Positions 9,850-19,933 of a stretch of 64,000 nucleotides of DNA are shown here, in pieces; positions within the stretch are counted from its first letter, which is position 1, and each line of letters begins with the position of its first letter. The DNA lies in contig NC_057863.1 of the NCBI RefSeq assembly GCF_019393635.1, positions 625,765,291 to 625,829,290 on the forward strand. Direction: 5' to 3'. The translations under genes were made by a program, and so were the position numbers. Source of the DNA: Dromiciops gliroides (lineage: Eukaryota; Chordata; Mammalia; Microbiotheria; Microbiotheriidae). The notes beneath the pieces are model-generated. The model searched no databases. It saw only the letters and a program-made list of their open reading frames with translations, and was not told where the DNA came from.

Positions 9850-10675
9850 TCAGAGTCAGTAAATATTTACTCAGAACTAGGTTAAATGCTGGAAATTAAA
9901 CAAAAAGACAAAATACAACAAAGTAGCCCCTGCCCTCAGGGAGCTCCCAGTCTAACTGTTGAGACAATATGCAAACAACTATGTACAAAGAAGATACAGA
10001 TGGGATAAATGGAGATGATCAATAGAGGGAGGGTACTAGAAGCTTTTTGTCAAAAGTGGGATTTTAGTTGGAATTTCAAGAAAGCTGAGAGGGAAGATGA
10101 GACAGGAGAGAATTCTTGGCATGGGGGATAGCCAGTGACAAGTGCCCTGAGTGAGGAGATGGAGAGTCTTGTTCAGCAAGAAGGCCAGTGTCACTGAATG
10201 GGTGGGCAGTGAAGTTTAAGTTGCCTGGAAAGGTAGGAGGGAGTCAGGTTATGAAAAGATTTGAAGGGCACATAAAGGATTTTTTATTTGATCTTGGAGA
10301 TAAGGCGTTACTGTAGTTTATTGAATGATGTGTGTGTGTGTGTGTGTGTGTGTGACTTGGTTGGACCTGAGCTTTGGGAAGATCGATTTGACAGGTGAGT
10401 GGAGATTGGACTGCAGTGGGGAAAGACCTGAAGCCAGGAGGCCTGCCAGCAGGCTATTGCAACAATCTAGGCTGGAGGTGATGGGCATCAGGGTGATGGC
10501 AGGGTCAGAGGAGAGAAGGGGACATATGGGAGGGATGTTGTGAAGGTAGAAGTGATAGGACTTGGAAATAGATTGGACATGGGGAGATGAGAAAGAGTGA
10601 GGAGTCTAGGATAATACCTAGGTTGTAAGCCTGGGTGACTGGGTGGATGGTAGTGCACTCAACAGTAACAGGGTT
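9850..10675 (+). mobile_element. long copy of the 'GGCACTGTGCTAAGC' old repeat
   Basis: Runs from an AAATATTTACT start through CCCTCAGGGAGCTCCCAGTC and GTGGGATTTTAGTTGGAA to TTGCAACAATCTAGGCTGGA and GACTGGGTGGATGG, the internal order known for this mammalian repeat. A (TG)13 tract lies inside at 10327-10353. Confidence 0.55.
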
Positions 10676-11140
10676 GTTGTTGTTGTTGCTTGTCCTTCAT
10701 TCTCAAAGAGGATCGTGATATTAGTCTGTCATGACTTGCAGTGAATTGGATTTAAGTGAGGGAAGGCTATGCAAAACCACCAGCCTCACTCTTTCCTCTG
10801 GAGTCATCTGGGTCCAGTGGCAAGATATGTATCAGGATGGGCAGCTAGGTGGCATGATGGATAAAATACTGGCCCTGGATTCAGGAGGACCTGAGTTCAA
10901 ATCTGGCCTCAGACACTTGACATTTACTAGCTGCGTGACCCTGGGCAAGTCACTTAACCCTCATTGCCCTGACCTTCCCCCCCCCCCCCGAAAAATAAAA
11001 AGATATATATCAGGATGATGACTGGAGATAGCACAGGATGCAGTGGGAGACCTTGGCTTTTTAAGCTGAGGCCTTTCTCAGGTCTCACTTTGGCTGAGAT
11101 AACACCCATTCAGTGATTAAAGTTAGGTAATAAAAGAGTT
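10676..11140 (-). mobile_element. second copy of the LINE-tail-sharing repeat, SINE-interrupted
   Basis: Begins with GTTGTTGTTGTTGTTG then TTCATTCTCAAAGAGGATC, the reverse complement of the zinc-finger LINE tail at 2740-2770. It continues with GAATTGGATTTAAGTGAGGG and, after the SINE, GCAGTGGGAGACCTTGGCTT. Confidence 0.55.
10839..11000 (+). mobile_element. WSINE1-type SINE with TSD
   Basis: AGATATGTATCAGGAT (10823-10838) and AGATATATATCAGGAT (11001-11016) flank it. The tail begins with C10 and then A-rich bases, an unusual start. Confidence 0.95.
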
Positions 11141-11168
11141 AAAAGAAAGCATCTTTTACCTATGCAAA

Positions 11169-11202
<34 letters not shown>

Positions 11203-11297
11203 AGAAGAAGAAGAAGAAGAAGAAGAAGAAGAAGAAGGAGAAGGAGGAGGAGGAGGAGGAGGAGGAGGAGGAGGAGGAGGAGGAGGAGGAGGAGGAG
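11169..11297. repeat. (GAA)n then (GGA)n tract
   Basis: About 22 AGA units change to about 20 GGA units with one hybrid junction. The strand is all purine. Confidence 0.97.
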
Positions 11298-11339
11298 AAG
11301 AGAGACTGAACTAATGAATAAATAAGTAACAAGGAAGTT

Positions 11340-12230
11340 GGGAAGAAAAGAAAGCCTGAGGGGAAGCATAAATTAGTTTGGGTTTGGACATATTAAGATC
11401 CAGTCTGACATTTCCATTTGGCAGGTGGCGATGGCCAGACTTGGAGGTTAGGGCTGGATAAGTAGAGAAGAGATGATAGTTGAATCTATGAGAGCTGATC
11501 AGATATCCAATTGAAATAGACTTAGGGGAGAAGGAGGAGGGCCCAGGAGAGAGCCTGGGAGGACACCCATGGTCAGTGGGTGTGACCTGAATCAGATCCA
11601 GCCAAAGGAACAGAGAAGGAGGGGTCAGAGAAGTAGGAGGAGCCAAAATCTTGGGAAGAGAATTTGAAGGGGAAGAGGGCTATTGACCAAGAGGTCAAGT
11701 AGGATGCAGAGTAGGTCTGGTGACTAAGAGACCTTTAGTAACTCTGGAGAGAACAGTTTTGGGTGAATAATGAGTTTGGAAGCTGACTTGAAGAGAACAC
11801 AGAAGAGGGTTAAGTCAAGTCAACAGGCATTGATTAAGGGTCTTCTATGTGACTGGGACCACCAACAGCTGCAGGAGGTCCCAGTCTCATTGGAGAGACA
11901 ACATGGAAACCACATATATGTATAAATAAGGAATATGAAGGATAAATTGGAGATGGTCTCAGGAGACACTAAGATTGAGGAGGAAAGGCTTCTTGCAGCA
12001 ATGAGAGTGAGCCGGGAGGAAGCAGAAAGCATCGATTGTAGATGGCTTTCCAAGGAGTTTAGCCACAATAGGGAGGAGACAGACCAGATATAAGCTGAGG
12101 TTCCCTAGAGGATGGAGAACTCATTACTGTGTTTGTAGGTAATAGGGAAGCAGTCAATAGACAAGAAGAGGTTGAAGATTAATAAGAGATTAGGAATGAA
12201 AGAGGGGGCAATGCTGGAGAAGATAGAAGG
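11340..12230 (+). mobile_element. unassigned old mammalian repeat copies
   Basis: 11380-11710 matches the distal part of the repeat family at 52.6-52.9 kb (GGACATATTAAGATC, AGAGGTCAAGTAGGATG-like blocks). 11815-12230 restarts with TCAACAGGCATTGATTAAGG and GGTCCCAGTCTCATTGGAGA. No gene was seen. Confidence 0.45.
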
Positions 12231-12329
12231 AAGGAAATGAGCATTTTATAAATTTATTTAATACTTTATTTTATACTTAGTATAGTATTTATTGAATTTA
12301 TTGAATTCAAATTTATTGAATACTATGTA

Positions 12330-12552
12330 CCAAGCCTTAGCTTTACAAGTTTTATCTCATTTGATCCTTACAACAGTCCTCGGAGATGGACGCTATTATT
12401 ATCACCCCCATTTTACAACTGAAGAAACTGAGACAAACAGGTTAAGTGACTTGCTCAGGGTCACATAGCAACTACCTCCTGAGACTGGGTTTGAACTCGT
12501 GCCTTTCTGACTCCAGGTCTAGCTCTCCATCCATTGTACCACCCAGTTGCCT
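12330..12552 (-). mobile_element. MAR/MIR-type CORE-SINE
   Basis: Reverse order of CORE-SINE blocks: TCATTTGATCCTTACAACAG, CCCATTTTACAACTGAAGAA, TTGCTCAGGGTCACATAG. Confidence 0.7.
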
Positions 12553-12800
12553 TTAGATGGATGGAAAGGCATAGTATGTTTGACTTTTGTAAGGAGAAGG
12601 GCTGTCTCTTCATGTGAAACAGATGAAAGAGAAGATAGCAGGAGAAGGCATCTGGGTGATTTGACATGCGAAGGATCAGCCTCAATTTTTCAGTGGAAGA
12701 GGAAGGAAGATTCTTAGTTGGGAGGATGGAGGGAAGGGGAGTGATGGGAGGTTTGAGGAGGGATGGAAAGATTACGAGAAGCCTCAAAAGGATGATGCAG

Positions 12801-13022
12801 CAGTCCTCAAAGTACTGTGTAGGGACCCTTGGGGTCCCCAAGACTCTTTTGGGAAGTCTGTGATATTAGGACTATTTTTGTCATCATAAGAAGTCATTTT
12901 AATTTATAATATAATAAACACTGATGGCTATAACCTACATAAACAGAAGCCCCTTGGGGGCATTCTCACTAATTTTTTAAGTCTGTAAAGGGATACTGAG
13001 AGACCAAAAAAAATGAGAACTG
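12801..13022. mobile_element. non-autonomous hAT (Charlie-like) DNA transposon
   Basis: Imperfect terminal inverted repeats CAGTCCTCAAAGTA / TGAGAACTG, and inner blocks GGACCCTTGGGGTCCCCAAG and AAAGGGATACTGAGAGACCA like mammalian Charlie-type MITEs. An 8-bp target duplication is not evident. Confidence 0.55.
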
Positions 13023-13240
13023 TTGGGCTAATGAGTTCATCAGAGAGATGTAAAAGGATTGCCTTGCTGCTGTGAGGGCCCAGTGGAGATTCCATGACAT
13101 AAGCTTGTAGAGGACCCAGTCAGCACACTTTTGTGATTTTTCTCCAGCTTTGTTTTGTATCATGTGATTAGGAGCAAAGGCAACAGACATTGGGGGGGCT
13201 TTGTAGGGAAAAATTGAGGTAGGAGAAGGGGAAAGGCCAG

Positions 13241-13437
13241 TTTTCTTGACAGAGATACTGGAGTGGTTTGCCATTTCCTTCTCATTTTACAGATGAGGAA
13301 ACTGAGGCAAACAGGGTAAAGTGACTTGTCTAGGGTCACACAGCTAGTAAGTGTCTGAGGGCAGATTTGGACTCAGGAAGATAAGTTTTCCTGACTCCTG
13401 GCTCTGTGCTCTATCCACTGAGTCACTGGGCTCCCCT
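13241..13437 (-). mobile_element. MAR-type SINE with RTE-like tail
   Basis: Contains TACTGGAGTGGTTTGCCATT and TCATTTTACAGATGAGGAAA followed by the tRNA-like half. No clean TSD was found. Confidence 0.7.
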
Positions 13438-13439
13438 AA

Positions 13440-13870
13440 ATCATATAGCCTTTGCCTAAAGCCTCCAGTGATGATGGTGAGAACTCCTACCTCCTGACAC
13501 AGCCCCTTCCCTTTTGGGTAGTTCTCATTATTAGGACATTTTACCAATATCAAATCTAAATCTGCCTCCTTGAGCCTTCCCGGCATCCCCACCCTTCTGA
13601 TCCCTGGTCAAACAGACCAAGCCTGGTACAGAGAGGTCCTTCAGATACAGGAAGACATTTAGCATGTCCTCCCTGAGACTTTTCTTCCAATTAAATGTCC
13701 CCTGTTTCTTCCTCCAGTCCTTGTGTGGCGTGGGGTCCTCCAATTATCCTGGTTGTCCATCTCTTTTCCTCTGTGTCTTTCCCAAGCTCATTACCCAGAA
13801 CAGAACCCCATAGTCTGGGTGTGGTCTGAGCAGGGCAGAGGTCTGTTGTCTCCTCATTTTACAAGTATTT
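13440..13870 (+). mobile_element. CR1/L3-like LINE fragment
   Basis: Blocks CTCCAGTGATGATGGTGAGA, CTTCAGATACAGGAAGACAT and TCCCTGAGACTTTTCTTCCA follow the order of the conserved CR1/L3 3' region. Parallel copies lie at 49.8 and 63.35 kb. Confidence 0.45.
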
Positions 13871-14084
13871 GTTTAATGCCTACTTCATGCAAAGCATCAT
13901 GCCAGGCTCTCTGCCTTCAGATGTAAAGAATGAGAGGGAGGTGATCAGAATACCCATTTGGGAGAAGTAAATGAGATAGTAGGAGAACAGCTTTTATGTT
14001 GTAAATCTTAACCCTAAGTTGTCAGCCTTAAGGCTTTACATGAATGTCAGCTAACATCCTTGTTATCTTGAACAGAGGCAGCCA

Positions 14085-14330
14085 GGTGGCTCAGGGGATA
14101 GAGCCCTGGTCCTGGAGTCAGGAAGACTGAGTTCAAATCCAGCCTCAAGACACTTACTAGCTGTGTGACCCTGGGAAAGTCACTTAACTTCTGTTTGCCT
14201 TAGTTTCCTCAACTGTATGATAATAGCACCTACCTCCCAGGATTGTTGTAAAGAGTAAATGAGATAATATTTGTAAAATGCTTTGCAAACTATACATTGC
14301 CATATGTGTTAGTTATTATTATAAGACAAG
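14085..14330 (+). mobile_element. MAR1 CORE-SINE, long form
   Basis: tRNA-like half (GCCAGGTGGCTCAGGGGATA) followed by the CORE part: CTTAGTTTCCTCAACTGTAT, AATAGCACCTACCTCCCAGG, AAAATGCTTTGCAAAC. The long form keeps the CORE domain that the abundant short SINE has lost. Confidence 0.8.
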
Positions 14331-14379
14331 ATCCTCTCCTGTGCAATTTTATAATCAAGGTGGAGAGACAAGACTGAGA

Positions 14380-14580
14380 CACAGAATCATTAATGTAGAG
14401 TAGGGAACTCAGAGGTCATCAAGTCTAGTTCTTTCATTGATGAGGATACTGAGCCTGAGAGAAGGGAAGGAACTTGGGGAAATCGAGGTCATAGCTGAGG
14501 AGTGTCAGAGGCAGGATTTGAACCTGCATCTCCCTTCATTCCAGGTTCAGTGCTCCCTCCTCCACTGCACCAAGCTGTCC
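14380..14580 (-). mobile_element. MIR/THER-type ancient SINE
   Basis: GATGAGGATACTGAGCCTGA and GAGGCAGGATTTGAACCTGC give the order. No tail or TSD. Confidence 0.6.
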
Positions 14581-14733
14581 CTCTCACACCATTAAATAAC
14601 GATATATTCCAAGACTCCAGTGGAGCTGTGATCTCATGAGTATTCCTGGGTTTTCTGCCTGCTTATCCTGTGCAGCTCCTGGCCACATCCTTCCTACAAG
14701 TTTGCCACAAGGTGTCCATCCAACCTCTGGACC

Positions 14734-15510
14734 TGATGTAGGAGGCAAAAAGGGGTTAAAAGAAAAGCCCAAGACCCAAGCTTAAATTCAGATATTAGCT
14801 CTAAAAGGGATTCAGACCCAGTTAATGTATAACTTACAAGTCAGGATGCTAAGTTCTCTTACCCACATAAATCAGTACCCATAACGGGAACAGAGGGGGT
14901 GAGGCCATGACTAGAAATAAATGGTAAATGAAGATGTTTTGAAACTAAGCATGGGAATCAGAAAGAGACATGTGCAGAAAAGGCCAAATTTGTCCCCAGA
15001 TTATGATGTGTAAACCCCCAAAACACACCTCCATGGAAAAAGGTACCTGCCTCGGGGGTTGGCTTAAGACCCCAGGAACTTCAAATTAAGATAGGCCCTC
15101 CCCTGTACCTCCCAAAGGTGGAGATGATTATAATGAGAAGGAATCAATTTATCCATACTATAAACATAACTGTCTTTTCTTTCACTATTTGATTGTTTAG
15201 TTTTGTTTTGTTTTTGTGGGGCAATGAGGGTTAAGTGACTTGCCCATGGTCACATGGCTGGTAAGTATCAAGTGTCTAAGGCTGGATTTGAACTCAGGTC
15301 CTTCTGAATCTAGGGCCAGTGCTTTATCCACTGCAGCACCACCTAGCTGCCCCTTCTTTCACTATTTGAGAGATACCTTTCCACTAGTCTGGTTCTCTCC
15401 CTGTGGTCACTCACAGTATTGCAATAAAACTTGGGAAACTGAGTCACTGAGCCTTGTAATTCTTTTGGGATGACTCACGATCAATTTGACCTTAATTCCA
15501 TCCCACGTCA
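14734..15510 (+). repeat. 5' LTR
   Basis: The U3 part is followed by a TATA-like ACTATAAACATAA (~15158-15170), a SINE, then GCAATAAAACTTGGG holding the polyadenylation signal (~15421) and a U5 of roughly 70 bp. The SINE falls between TATA box and AATAAA, so it would lie in the R region and be present at both ends of a viral transcript. This inference depends on the unmapped cap site. Confidence 0.88.
15193..15353 (-). mobile_element. SINE inside the 5' LTR
   Basis: Flanked by the perfect 16-bp repeat TTCTTTCACTATTTGA (15177-15192 and 15354-15369). It shares private features with the copy in the 3' LTR: CCCAT-x-GTCACATGGCTGG, GTAAGTATCAAG, and an extra CAG-Y-A before CCACCTAGC. Confidence 0.96.
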
Positions 15511-15535
15511 TTTGGAGCCCAACATGTGAGGAACT
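15511..15535 (+). other. probable primer-binding site region
   Basis: Directly after the LTR comes TT then TGGAGCCCAACATGTGAG. It matches the tRNA-Lys type site seen intact at 36490 at about two thirds of positions. Decay of CpG bases would explain several mismatches, but the primer identity stays uncertain. Confidence 0.5.
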
Positions 15536-15564
15536 TTTAGTCTCAGACTCAAACTCTTTTTCCG

Positions 15565-15716
15565 TTTTTTTTTTTTTTTTGGTGGGGCAATGAGGGTTAA
15601 CTTATTTGCTTAGGGTCACACAGCTGGTACATGTCAAGTGTCTGAGACTGGATTTGAACTCAGGTCCTCCTGAATCCAGGGCCAGTGCTCTATCCACTGC
15701 GCCACCTAGCTGCCCC
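15565..15716 (-). mobile_element. WSINE1-type SINE in the proviral leader
   Basis: Inserted between the primer site and the splice donor. The tail complement is a run of T. Target repeat obscured by T-rich sequence. Confidence 0.93.
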
Positions 15717-15754
15717 CTTTCCTTTTTTTTTTGAAAGCAATGGGATGAGACCTT

Positions 15755-15772
15755 GCTAAGGTAAGTTTGGGA
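15755..15772 (+). promoter_or_regulatory. proviral 5' splice donor candidate
   Basis: GCTAAG|GTAAGTTTGG is a near-perfect mammalian donor located between the primer site and the gag start, where retroviruses place the env-mRNA donor. Confidence 0.5.
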
Positions 15773-16034
15773 TCTGCCTTTAACTCCTGCACTGGGGTTT
15801 TGGCTCATTTGGGAGACTGGCTCGCCAAATGGAGCAGGGATATTTCTCGTTGATTTGGGATCAAGTGATTTACCCTGAGGGATTTCGCCTTTTTTCTGAG
15901 AAGGGAAAAAGGGAATTGCCCTGTTGGCAAGACCCAGCAGTCTGGGGGATGCCTTGGATTGGGTACTTTGCCTTTAATTAATAGACACCCATGTGGACAC
16001 AGGTGTGGTGTCGGTAACCTCTGGGAGGTTAAGG

Positions 16035-16396
16035 ATGGGTCAGGAAGTTAGGGTAGTTTGGGATTAATTTTGACAAATTGGGAGAAGTCCAATTGCACTG
16101 ACCTGAAAAAGAAAATGGGTGGTGTTTCATTGCAATACTGTTTGGCCACAGCAACCCCCTCATTCAGCTCTTGGGTTCCCTGGGATGGAGTATGCATTGT
16201 GTTTTTCTCCTCCGTTGCTTCAAAAACCTCAGTCACATTGGGTGGGACCCCAGGGTCTGAGGTAGGATTTTTCTCAGGTGTGGTCTTAGCCCAACCCACC
16301 TTAAAGGGACAGGGAGAGAAAGCATTCTGCATGACCCCTCAGGTATATCCTTACAAATTTGGAAAAAATTGGACATGGGTGAGAAGAAAAAAATGA
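16035..16396 (+). pseudogene. gag matrix remnant
   Basis: An ATGGGTCAG start (Met-Gly-Gln, the N-myristoylation context typical of gammaretroviral Gag) is followed by a stop after ten codons. Reading continues in another frame from 16058 for 112 codons, with a KKKMGG basic stretch and a W-V-P-W-D-G motif resembling the matrix-domain W-P-x-D-G motif. It ends in stops at 16397. One frameshift near the start and loss of the rest of gag make it non-functional. Confidence 0.55.
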
Positions 16397-16811
16397 CTTA
16401 TTTACAAGAGAAAGATTTAAGGTAATAGACCTCCTGATTAGCGCCTACCAGAGTGGGCTGGTCAGGAAAAAGCAAGCCCTCCTGATTAACCCTTACCAGA
16501 GTGGGTTGGTCAGGAAGAAGTAATATCTTATGGCTGTTTGTTTGGTTGTCATATGCAGCTGCTTGTTGTCTTGCGCATTTATATCTGTCAAATGTTGTAA
16601 TTAAGTTGTACAATCTGTGGGGAATTTTTGGTTGTACCCCCGTAGTCTTTCAGAGTGGTGGCCAGGCTCTGAAAGTAGGGGGAAGGGAAGTCTCTGACTT
16701 CTGGATATCTGTACAGGTGTGTGTCTACTTAAGAGTTTGAATTTGGAATTGGGATGTTAATTCTTTGCTAGGCATTCATAGCCTTAGATGAACATTGTAA
16801 AAGCTGGTTTG
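16397..16811 (+). other. proviral interior, not recognised
   Basis: Contains a tandem near-duplicate of ~65 bp: CTCCTGATTAGCGCCTACCA at 16431 and CTCCTGATTAACCCTTACCA at 16480, each followed by GAGTGGG(C/T)TGGTCAGGAA. No protein similarity was recognised. Confidence 0.5.
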
Positions 16812-16825
16812 AAAATTCTGCTACT

Positions 16826-17074
16826 GGGGCAGCTAGGTGGCACAGTGGATAAAGCACCAGCCCTGGATTCAGGAGGACTTGAGTTCAAATCTGGCCTCAG
16901 ACACTTAACACTTACTAGCTGTGTGACCCTGGGCAAATCACTTAACCCCTATTGCCCCACAAAAAACAAACAAACAAACAAAACCAAATCTGGCCTCAGA
17001 CACTTGACACTTACTAGCTGTGTGATCCTGGGCAAGTCACTTAACCCTCATTGCCCAACCAAAAAAAAGAAAAG
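16826..17074 (+). mobile_element. SINE with duplicated 3' half
   Basis: A full copy to ~16965, a (CAAA)n-type tail, then CAAATCTGGCCTCAGACACT again through to a second A-rich tail. One flanking repeat pair, AAAATTCTGCTACT / AAAATGCTGCTACT (16812-16825 and 17075-17088), encloses both, so they probably arrived in one event. Confidence 0.9.
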
Positions 17075-17150
17075 AAAATGCTGCTACTTTGAAATTTTTT
17101 GTAGTGGAATGGATAAAAATCAGGAGCTATTTGTAATGTGTAAAAGTTTT

Positions 17151-17296
17151 TTTTTTTTTTTCAGGGCAGTGAGGGTTAAGTGACTTGCCCAGGGTCACAC
17201 AGCTAGTAAATGTCAAGTGTCTGAGGCCGCATTTGAACTTAGGTCCTCCTGAATCCAGGGCCGGTGCTCTATCCACTGTGCCACCTAGTTGCCCCC
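17151..17296 (-). mobile_element. WSINE1-type SINE with TSD
   Basis: Perfect 16-bp AATGTGTAAAAGTTTT at 17135-17150 and 17297-17312. Confidence 0.96.
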
Positions 17297-17312
17297 AATG
17301 TGTAAAAGTTTT

Positions 17313-17955
17313 AATGAGAAATGATCTCTAGTCAAGTGTGACTTGTGGTTGTGCTGCTGCTTTCTTTCTCTCCCCCCTCACCCCCCCTCCAGCTCAGGTG
17401 CTGGCTGGCTGGCTGTAGCACCAAAACGGAGTGGTGGGTGAGAGAGAGAATGTTTAGAAAATCTTAAGAAATTGTCCAGAGTATTTTAAATTATTGCTAA
17501 AAGCAAATAGAAAGAAACCTGTGCCATTTTGTATTGACAGTTCAAAGAATTTGAAATCTTGATAAAAAAAAGAGGGGGAGTATATTTAAGGTGAACTGCC
17601 ACTTTAAGTGCTCACCTGCCATTTCAAGGTTTGTGAATTCTGGAAGAAACCAAAGAGTAATTGAGTTTGATTGGAAAACTAAAATGCTGTTGGAATACTG
17701 CTAAGTTTTAAAGTTACTTTTAAATTGGTGTATATGTATTAAAATTGGAAACAAAGCAATTGATGGTTTTAACAAAAACAGGTACATTAGCTATTTCCTC
17801 TAAGACAGAGGAAAGCATTGGAAGCTGGTAAATCATTACAGAGAAAAAGACCTTCTAGACTTTTTATAATTTGTAAACTTGCCAGAAAATCACTTGTTAC
17901 AAGGAAGGGTTTTGCTGAGGATTTATAAGGTTGCTTCTTGTATAGAAGTAATTTC
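17313..17955 (+). other. proviral interior, not recognised
   Basis: AT-rich with a CT-rich patch (17360-17393). A splice-acceptor-like CCCCCCTCCAG lies near 17392. No ORF of note. Confidence 0.4.
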
Positions 17956-17956
17956 T

Positions 17957-18110
17957 TTTCTTTTCTTTTCTTTTTCAGGGCAATGGGGGTTAAGTGACTT
18001 GCCCAGGGTCACATAGCTAGTAAGTGTCAAGTGTCTGAGGCCAGATTTAAACTCAGGTCCTCCTGAATTCAGGGCTGGTGCTTTATCCACTGCTCCACCT
18101 GGCTGCCCCC
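17957..18110 (-). mobile_element. WSINE1-type SINE with TSD
   Basis: AGAAGTAATTTCT at 17944-17956 and 18111-18123. The tail complement is (TTTTC)n. Confidence 0.96.
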
Positions 18111-18706
18111 AGAAGTAATTTCTAATGATTGATCTTTACACCAGGATAACGTTTATGGAAGGAAAAACCAAGCAACATGTGTGTGTCCTGGTAAATCTTT
18201 TTTGTTCACTGTAACTTCGTGAGAGTAGAGGTTTCTTATTTAAGATAAAATATTTTGGGACAGTAATTTATAATATTGTTTTGAGTTTTGAATTCAGGTA
18301 TAAGTGTTTGGGTGGTTAAGCCAGTAATCCAAGTACTGGAAAGAATGTCACAAATCAATGACACAAGAGAGAATATGCTGCTTACAGGTGGAGGTATCTG
18401 GGAAAAAGCCAAGAAGACAATTTAGGACTCAATCCGAGGTAGGCTCCTTTTGGCTCATTGAGTTCCTGCTGAAAATGTTTCCCCACCTGGCTATCCCTGA
18501 ATTTGGCTATTACTGTATGACTGGTGGTCACTTGTAACTTTTACCTGCAATCAAACAGAGCTAAGGATGTTTTATCCTGGCCTTATAATCATGTCCCTGC
18601 TTTTTCTTTTATAGTAGATTTCTATAATCAGAGCAAGTAGTCAGAAGAAATGAGCACAATGCAAGTATGTAAGATCTTACTGTTTTCAGTTTAAATGTCA
18701 TCACTT

Positions 18707-18898
18707 AAAAATTTTTTTTAATTTAATTTAATTTTTAATTTTAATTTTAATTTTTTTTTTTTAGTGAGGCAATTGGGGTTAAGTGACTTGCCCAGGGTCA
18801 CACAGCTAGTAAGTGTTAAGTGTCTGAGGCCGGATTTGAACTCAGGTACTCCTGACTCCAGGGCCAGTGCTCTATCCACTGCGCCATCTATCTGCCCC
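18707..18898 (-). mobile_element. WSINE1-type SINE with long AT-rich tail
   Basis: TGTCATCACTT at 18696-18706 and 18899-18909. The tail complement is ~50 bp of TTTAAT-type repeats. Confidence 0.94.
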
Positions 18899-19109
18899 TG
18901 TCATCACTTTTTACGTCAAACAACAAGGTATATTAATATTCAGGTTTGCCATCTGCCTGCTAATGCTTACATGGTATTATGAAAAGGTTAAATTAACTGG
19001 GTATCTTTTTGGTTTAGAAGAAAGTGAAATTCCTCCCCATTCAGATGAAAGCGAGGATGGTAACTAGGAAACATAGTTATGCATTTTAGGTTTTATCATA
19101 AATCTGCCC

Positions 19110-19235
19110 AGTCAGATCTCTGTTATGTACTGCCAAGGACACCAAGCTACCAACTATATAGCACAAGGGAATCACAGGGCAGACCTTGCTGCTAGATTAG
19201 CTGTTAAGTCCATTCGCCGGTCCACTCTAGCCCTG
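19110..19235 (+). pseudogene. retroviral pol RNase H C-terminal remnant
   Basis: One frame reads YCQGHQ (19128-19145), then after seven codons GNHRADLAARLA (19167 on). This is the conserved HC-x-GHQ ... GN-x2-AD pattern of class I retroviral RNase H, with Y in place of the first H. The rest of RT and most of integrase are missing or unrecognisable. It confirms the class of the provirus. Confidence 0.75.
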
Positions 19236-19921
19236 GTCCCCTTGCCATCCTCCTGTGCCCCAACGGTATCTCCCCTTTCTATACCAAGGAGGAGATTATA
19301 AATCTTTAGTGTTAACTACCAACTGCTTAAGCCCATATGTTATCTTGGGCTATTTGGATCTCAAAGTAAGAATGCTACTGCCTCTTCTTATACTAGAGTC
19401 AGAAGAGGAACCTGGGATAACTTTCTTTGGTGGGTCTGGAAAACTGCTGCCCTCACTATTCCTTTTGTTGGGTAACTTGAACATGAAGTTATGCTTACAA
19501 ATTTAACTTTGGTAATAGAATAAATGTCTTATTCTACTGTATTAGGGTTACAAGAATTGGAAGAGTGCTTAAACTCTCTGGCAAATGTGATCCTGGACTG
19601 AGGCAGAGTCTATATGGTTCAGAACACCTCCTGAAGGTTGAGCTCCAGTACAGAGGTTACCTGGATGGCTGAAACTGTTCACAGCTGCTTGCTTTGTCCA
19701 GTTTTTCATGGAACTCTTAGATTTATTCTGTATTAGGGTCCCTGTTGTCCCTTGGTCTGTTCGTAAATCATTTGTGTCTTGTGTTGTGGTTCTTGCATTT
19801 GTAACTCTGGTTCCTAGATCTCCCTCAATTCATAACCCCCCCATGGGTCCCTACTTTGCCCCCACTCAGCAGGAAGCAGTAATAGAAGGGATAATCTGCA
19901 TCCCTTTTCCCAAGGTATATG
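19236..19921 (+). other. proviral 3' interior, possible integrase/env debris
   Basis: Just downstream, a different frame gives a short YTKEE motif (19280) like those at class I integrase N-termini. A tryptophan-rich stretch follows near 19410. Frames are broken and env cannot be assigned. Confidence 0.35.
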
Positions 19922-19933
19922 AAAAGGGGGGAA
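19922..19933 (+). other. polypurine tract
   Basis: AAAAGGGGGGAA directly abuts the 3' LTR start TGATGTAGGA, as required for plus-strand priming. Confidence 0.85.

Noticed and set aside
14085..14170. Functional tRNA genes within SINE heads
   Set aside because: SINE 5' ends are tRNA-derived with A/B-box-like sequence (for example GAGTTCAAATC), but there is no cloverleaf-capable mature tRNA and the copies continue into SINE bodies.
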